Part shown: one piece after another, positions 59,926 to 64,000 of the stretch
Position numbering within the stretch: the first letter of the stretch is position 1
Layout: each line of letters starts with the position of its first letter
NCBI GenBank assembly: GCA_964586155.1
Contig: CAZPHC010000017.1
Coordinates: forward strand, 62,001 to 126,000
DNA length: 64,000 bases
Reading direction: 5' to 3'
From: SXNM01 sp964586155
GTDB lineage: Bacteria; Myxococcota_A; UBA9042
Position numbers and translations under genes: made by a program
Notes under the pieces: generated by a model
Database searches by the model: none
Seen by the model: the letters and a program-made list of their open reading frames with translations, nothing else
What the model was told of the DNA's origin: nothing

Positions 59926-62391
59926 ATGGTCCGGATGTGCCAGGGTGGTCGCGAGAGCGAAGTCGACGCCGACGAGCTGCGCACGCGCGTCGCGACCGGC
60001 GCGACGGCCGAGGACACGATGGTCTTCGCCGACGACGGCCGTTGGCATCCCGCGCGCCAGTGGTTCCTCGAGACCTTCGTGGTCAAGGGCCCCGAGCGCG
60101 ACGTCGACAGCGACTACGTCGAGCAGCATCGGGTCCAGGCGCTGACGATGGGCGGCCTCGCCGCCATGCTCGGCGTCACCGGCGACTCGGTGCACGGCGT
60201 CAACACCCGGGCGCAGAACGCCGTGCGTGACGTGCTCGACGCCATCGACACCGACGTCTGCTACCGGCCGATCGTCGCCTCGCACCACCTCGACGTGCAC
60301 GGCAACGCCGCCGGCCGCGCCGACCTCGCCGCCGACGACGGCCAGATCCGCGTGCCGGATTGGGGCCGCCCCTACCTGCTGCCGACGGACCGACCGATCG
60401 AGATCCCGGCCTGGCAGGATCCGGCGACCGGCGGCACCTCGTTGCCCGACTTCGCGCCCGTGGAGTGGATCCAGGCGGCGCCGCGCGGCCACGAGCGCCG
60501 CATCGCGCCGCCGCCGGGCGCCGCCGACCCGGCCGTGGCCCGGGCGCGCGCCCACGCCCACGACAAGGTCGAGCGCGTCGAGCGCGCCGAGCGTGTCGAA
60601 CGGGCCGAAGCTGCGGCCTCGCCGACCGACGTCATCGCCGCGGTGCAGGACATCGCCACGCTCAAGGCCAAGCGTCGCGCCGAGCGCCAGGCATTGCGCG
60701 TCGCCGAGGAGGCCGCCGCGCGCAAGGCCGAGGTCGCCGCCCGACAGGTCGCGGCACGCGCGACTGCCGACGCCTCGGTCGATCCGCACGCGGCCAGCCG
60801 CGCCGAGGCCACCGCCGGCGCCGGCAGCGCCGAATTCAGCGGCCACGCGGCGCACGGCGGCGAGGCGCTGGCGCACGCAGAGACGGTCGCCGAGAGCGGC
60901 GTGGCCGCTGTCGTGCGGGCGTCGGGCGAGACGAAGGGCAGCGGCTGCTTCGGCTGCGTTGGCCGCCTCATCGCCGTCGCGGTCGTGGCCTTCGCTGCCT
61001 GGGTGATCGTCGACGTCGGGTTGCGCCGCTTTGTCGAATCGGACCTGGCCGCGGCGTGGAAGGCGGCGGCCGACGACGTGCCCGTGCGCAAGCCACGCTC
61101 CGCGGTCGACGGCCTGATCGAGATCGGGCCGCGCGAGTCGTTGCTGCCGATCGTCGTCACCTTCGACCCCGCAGACCCGGTGGGCGTGCACCGGGTCGCC
61201 GCGCTGCTGCGTTGGCAGAGCGAGCGTGGCGTCGATCTGGGCCTGCCGACGGGCCGTGAGCCGCGGATCGTGCTGCTGCCGGTGGCCGGCGCCGAGGGCT
61301 CCGACCTGGTGCGCAGGCTGCTCGTCCTGCACAGCAAGGGCGAGCTGGTCGACGCCTGGCCCGAGCTCGTGGCCGGCGACGCGGGCATCGAGCCCGCCGC
61401 GCTCATCCGCCACGCCGCCGAGGTCGACATCGACGAGGCCGGCCTGACCATCCTGGCCCAGGCCACCGCCGCGCGCGAGCTCGAGCGCACGGTCGCGACG
61501 ATCAGCCGCGTCTTCGGGCTGCGGCCGCCGTTCTCGCTCGCGGTCGCCGGCCGGGCCCTACCGTCGGCCGTCGTCGAGGATCCGGCCGCGCTGACCCAGG
61601 CGCTCGAGCGGGCCGCGGCGACCGCCCTCGCGGCGGCGCGCGACCATGGGCCCGCGGCGTGGGAGGTGCTGCTCCAGGGCGTGCCCGAGGCCCAGGCCGA
61701 GCGCTGGTCGCGCTGGATCGTGCGCGGCGAGCGCGTCGCCGCGACAGCGCCTGCGGCTGACGCCCCGAACGCCGCGGCGCTGCCAGACGGGCCGCAGCGT
61801 CTGTCGCTGCCGGTCGGGACGCAGACGCGCGGCTCCTCGGGCGGCGTCCAGCTGGTCTTCGTCGCCGACCTGCAATGCGACTACAGCCGGATGCTGACGC
61901 GGCGCCTGGCGCGCCTGCTCGACGACCACGCCGACGTCGAGCTCGCGTTCGTCCACCGGCCCATCCTCTCGCTGCACCCCGACGCCGAGCGCGCCGCGCG
62001 CCTGGCGCAGGCCGCGGTGGCGCAGGGGGCGTTCTGGCAGGTGGTCGACTGGATCTTCGTCCACGGCCGCACGCTCGACAGCGCGCGCATGGTCCGTTCG
62101 CTCGGGCGCAAGGGCACCCACCTCGACGGCGAGGCGCTGGAGTCGCTCGCCACCTCGCCGCAGATCGGCGACGTCATCGCCGCGCACATCGCCTGGTCCG
62201 ACGCGCACGGCGTCAACGGCACGCCGACGCTTTTTGTCGACGGGCGGCCCCTGCGGGGTGCGGTCGCGACCCGGGCGTTGAACGAGGCAGTGCAGCGCGC
62301 CGTCGCCCTGCGCGCCTCGTGGCAGGACGCGCATCCGGGTGCGGCGATCCCCGTCGAGCCGGCGGCCGCGGCGACCTCGACCGTGCCTTGA
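59926..62391 (+). CDS. Membrane-anchored protein with two thioredoxin-fold domains, one lacking the second cysteine
   Basis: This 821-residue protein has a cytoplasmic N-terminal half (about 1-330) ending in a charged Ala/Glu/Arg-rich coiled-coil-like stretch. One membrane helix follows (about 348-364, LIAVAVVAFAAWVIVDV), then a periplasmic part. Residues about 390-600 look like a first DsbA-like fold without active-site cysteines (GLRPPF in the cis-Pro position). Residues about 635-805 are a DsbA-type fold with C651 in DLQCDYS, where the second Cys of CxxC is replaced by S654, and cis-proline P767 in NGTPTLF. A single Cys would favour isomerase, trapping or adhesin-like binding over disulfide formation. 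GGGAG five bases before ATG supports the start. No disulfide-pathway partner is nearby. Confidence 0.75.
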   Translation: MVRMCQGGRESEVDADELRTRVATGATAEDTMVFADDGRWHPARQWFLETFVVKGPERDVDSDYVEQHRVQALTMGGLAAMLGVTGDSVHGVNTRAQNAVRDVLDAIDTDVCYRPIVASHHLDVHGNAAGRADLAADDGQIRVPDWGRPYLLPTDRPIEIPAWQDPATGGTSLPDFAPVEWIQAAPRGHERRIAPPPGAADPAVARARAHAHDKVERVERAERVERAEAAASPTDVIAAVQDIATLKAKRRAERQALRVAEEAAARKAEVAARQVAARATADASVDPHAASRAEATAGAGSAEFSGHAAHGGEALAHAETVAESGVAAVVRASGETKGSGCFGCVGRLIAVAVVAFAAWVIVDVGLRRFVESDLAAAWKAAADDVPVRKPRSAVDGLIEIGPRESLLPIVVTFDPADPVGVHRVAALLRWQSERGVDLGLPTGREPRIVLLPVAGAEGSDLVRRLLVLHSKGELVDAWPELVAGDAGIEPAALIRHAAEVDIDEAGLTILAQATAARELERTVATISRVFGLRPPFSLAVAGRALPSAVVEDPAALTQALERAAATALAAARDHGPAAWEVLLQGVPEAQAERWSRWIVRGERVAATAPAADAPNAAALPDGPQRLSLPVGTQTRGSSGGVQLVFVADLQCDYSRMLTRRLARLLDDHADVELAFVHRPILSLHPDAERAARLAQAAVAQGAFWQVVDWIFVHGRTLDSARMVRSLGRKGTHLDGEALESLATSPQIGDVIAAHIAWSDAHGVNGTPTLFVDGRPLRGAVATRALNEAVQRAVALRASWQDAHPGAAIPVEPAAAATSTVP

Positions 62392-62735
62392 TCGGCGGCG
62401 TTGGGGGCGGGGGCGGGACGTGCGGTGCCTGCCGCGGGACGTGCCGGACGATTCGGGCGGGACGATTCGGGCGGCGCTGGCGAAACGCCGACTTCGCTGC
62501 CTCGACGCGTATGCGACGGCAGCCGCCGATTCGACCCTTGTCGGGGTCGAGCACGGTGGCATGCTGACGGTCGCGATGGGCTCGGCACAGCGGCAAATCA
62601 CCGGGATGGTCGCGGTTCGGGCCTGAGCGAGGACTGCGCGACCATCGCTCGGCCTCGACGCTCGTCAAGATCCGGGGATCGATTCGCTTTCTATCTTGAG
62701 ATGGGGAGCGAAAGGGCGAACAAAGGCGCGTGGTG
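62392..62735. other. 344-bp intergenic region with tandem repeat
   Basis: No gene was seen here on either strand. It contains a perfect 14-bp tandem duplication at 62447-62474, a nearby twice-occurring GCGGGACGTGC, a short GGCG-AAA-CGCC hairpin near 62480, and an AT-richer patch around 62680-62700 with TATCTT. The patch could be a -10 element for the gene to the right, but no good -35 was found. Confidence 0.5.
62447..62474. repeat. 14-bp perfect tandem duplication
   Basis: The unit GACGATTCGGGCGG occurs twice in direct succession, in the intergenic region between the thioredoxin-fold gene and the right-edge gene. Confidence 0.8.
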
Positions 62736-64000
62736 ATGACGGACAGGCAACACCGGGACGCCGATCGTTGGGGCTGCGGTCCGGTCCTATTGCTGTTCGT
62801 GGCCGCGAGTTTGGCGCTGGTGGTCTGGATGATCGTCGTGCCCCCGGCGCCACCTGCACCCGCGCGGATGCCGAGCCTGGAAGCAACGGGCAGCGCGGGG
62901 CAGCCTGCAAGAGGGCGGGAATCTGGCGCGCAACGCGCTTCCGGCACTGGAATCGGCGTCAAACTGGGCGGCCCCGCCACACCGACGGCCGACGCATGGG
63001 CCCCCATCCCGGACCCCGTCGCCGGCGAGCGATTCCGCCGCGCGTTTCACGAGGCGTACTGTCGTTGTTTTCCGCGGGGCCTGGATCAATTCGAAGGGCT
63101 GATCGGCCGATTGAGCTGTCGCGCCCTGCTGCTTGGTGTGCCGCTCCCGCTCTATGAGCGGCTCGATGTGGATGAGCACCTGACGCTCGCGCTTGCGCGG
63201 CTGCCGCGATGGCGAGCGGAGCGGTGTTTGCGGGGCCTCGACAGCTGCGACCCTGAAGCCCTCGACTCCTGTTTCGCTGCTCAATTCGGCGATCTCGGCG
63301 ACGCCTGTCTTCCGTACCGTCTGCCTTGCTTCGTCGGACGCTGCGAGCAGAGCGCGGGCCCCGACAACCTCGGGACCTGCGTCGCGCCACCAAAACTCGG
63401 CTCATTGTGCCGCTACCATTGGGACTGCTGGGGTGAGTTCTCGCAGGGGCTCGCCTGCATCCAGAATCGCTGCGTGCCGAGCCTGAGAGCGCCCGAGGCC
63501 CGTTGTTCCTTCTACTGTGGAAACGACCTGTGGTGCGACATCGACGCGCCGTCGCCACGCTGCCAGTTGCCGCGAGCTGCCGGCGCGCCCTGCCCGCCAT
63601 ACTCGCTGTTCGGCAGGTTCTGCGACCTGGGCTTGAGCTGCCAACCTTCTCCCGACGGCCCGCGCTGCGCCCCGCGCGTCGGTCCTGGAGGGCGCTGCGC
63701 GCTGGTCCGCTTGGAGGGCAATGAAGGGCATGGATCCAACTTCAGCCCCTGCGCCGCAGATCACGTTTGCGCTCAGCTCGACGACCGGACGCGACGCTGC
63801 CTCCCTCGGGCTGAGATGGGAGCGCCCTGCCAGGTCAGCGATCAATGCGCTGGTGTCTGGGACTCGCGGATCGGAGGCGCGAGCTGCGTCGGCCGGGGCG
63901 CCGGCGGCCAGGGCCGCTGCGGACCGCCGCCTGCAGCCGACGAACGCTGCAGCGACGCGAGCGTGCCGTGCGGCCCATCGCTCGCCTGCGACACGACGAC
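62736..64000 (+). CDS. Cys-rich membrane-anchored protein (3' end cut by window edge)
   Basis: From ATG 62736 the frame stays open to the right edge (421 codons). A GTG directly before it is also in frame and has AAAGG about seven bases upstream. The N-terminus has one hydrophobic segment (about 17-35, VLLLFVAASLALVVWM) without a lipobox, so it is more likely a signal anchor than a lipoprotein. A low-complexity Ala/Pro/Gly stretch follows. From about residue 120 the protein is rich in Cys modules with spacing such as CRYHWDC, CSFYCGNDLWC, CPPYS and CDLGLSC. These are unlike the CDDGxxCT modules elsewhere in the window. Codon choice is less GC-biased than in neighbours (TTT, CTT and AAA occur), so recent acquisition is possible. 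Family not recognised. Confidence 0.72.
   Translation, partial: MTDRQHRDADRWGCGPVLLLFVAASLALVVWMIVVPPAPPAPARMPSLEATGSAGQPARGRESGAQRASGTGIGVKLGGPATPTADAWAPIPDPVAGERFRRAFHEAYCRCFPRGLDQFEGLIGRLSCRALLLGVPLPLYERLDVDEHLTLALARLPRWRAERCLRGLDSCDPEALDSCFAAQFGDLGDACLPYRLPCFVGRCEQSAGPDNLGTCVAPPKLGSLCRYHWDCWGEFSQGLACIQNRCVPSLRAPEARCSFYCGNDLWCDIDAPSPRCQLPRAAGAPCPPYSLFGRFCDLGLSCQPSPDGPRCAPRVGPGGRCALVRLEGNEGHGSNFSPCAADHVCAQLDDRTRRCLPRAEMGAPCQVSDQCAGVWDSRIGGASCVGRGAGGQGRCGPPPAADERCSDASVPCGPSLACDTT

Overview
The window is very GC-rich coding DNA with few gaps, from a Gram-negative, probably predatory or saprophytic bacterium. The content fits Myxococcota or another lineage formerly placed in Deltaproteobacteria: large cysteine-rich lipoproteins built of CDDGxxCT modules, TonB-dependent receptors carrying their own TonB-like domain at the N-terminus, an IgGFc-binding-type lipoprotein, and TPR/double-membrane-segment proteins. 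This placement is inference from gene content. No rRNA, tRNA, CRISPR array, insertion sequence or prophage was recognised.

Layout. 1-14.4 kb: a radical SAM gene cut by the left edge, then two abutting genes for a 710-aa and a 2396-aa Cys-module lipoprotein, a quinone-oxidoreductase-like gene, a 19-bp tandem repeat with a promoter, and a TPR protein followed by a Cys-module lipoprotein. 14.4-21.9 kb: a tight leftward cluster with three unassigned envelope proteins, a TonB-dependent receptor, ExbB, ExbD and TonB. 22.1-23.6 kb: an MscS-type channel fused to a cyclic-nucleotide-binding domain. 23.8-31.8 kb: a catabolic block matching the lower meta-cleavage (2-aminophenol/catechol) pathway, namely semialdehyde dehydrogenase, aminomuconate-deaminase-like Rid protein, oxopentenoate hydratase, acylating acetaldehyde dehydrogenase, hydroxyoxovalerate aldolase and a DASS-type transporter. 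It is interrupted by an opposite-strand lipoprotein gene with a nine-copy 18-bp repeat.

31.9-35.4 kb: a second copy of the Cys-module lipoprotein plus TPR-protein pair, here divergent. 35.6-38.9 kb: aminopeptidase N and an RRM RNA-binding protein converging on a perfect hairpin terminator. 39.1-41.9 kb: a pseudopilin-like protein and a PqqD-like/degenerate M50-like membrane protein with two cyclic-nucleotide-binding domains. 42.1-49.6 kb: an IgGFc-binding-type lipoprotein, a carotenoid-isomerase/retinol-saturase-like flavoprotein, a small unknown and a second TonB-domain-fused receptor. 49.8-58.5 kb: dUTPase, histidine ammonia-lyase, a GT39-like membrane protein, Maf, a methyltransferase-TPR protein and transketolase. 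58.7-64 kb: a porin, a membrane-anchored double thioredoxin-fold protein lacking its resolving cysteine, and a Cys-rich membrane-anchored protein cut by the right edge.

How the parts fit together. Housekeeping genes (pepN, dut, maf, tkt, RRM) are interspersed with envelope genes. The best candidates for undescribed biology are the duplicated TPR plus Cys-module-lipoprotein pair, the seven-gene TonB/Exb cluster with its three unassigned envelope partners, and the pseudopilin-like plus dead-M50/cNMP pair. All functional assignments rest on reading motifs by eye; no database search was run.
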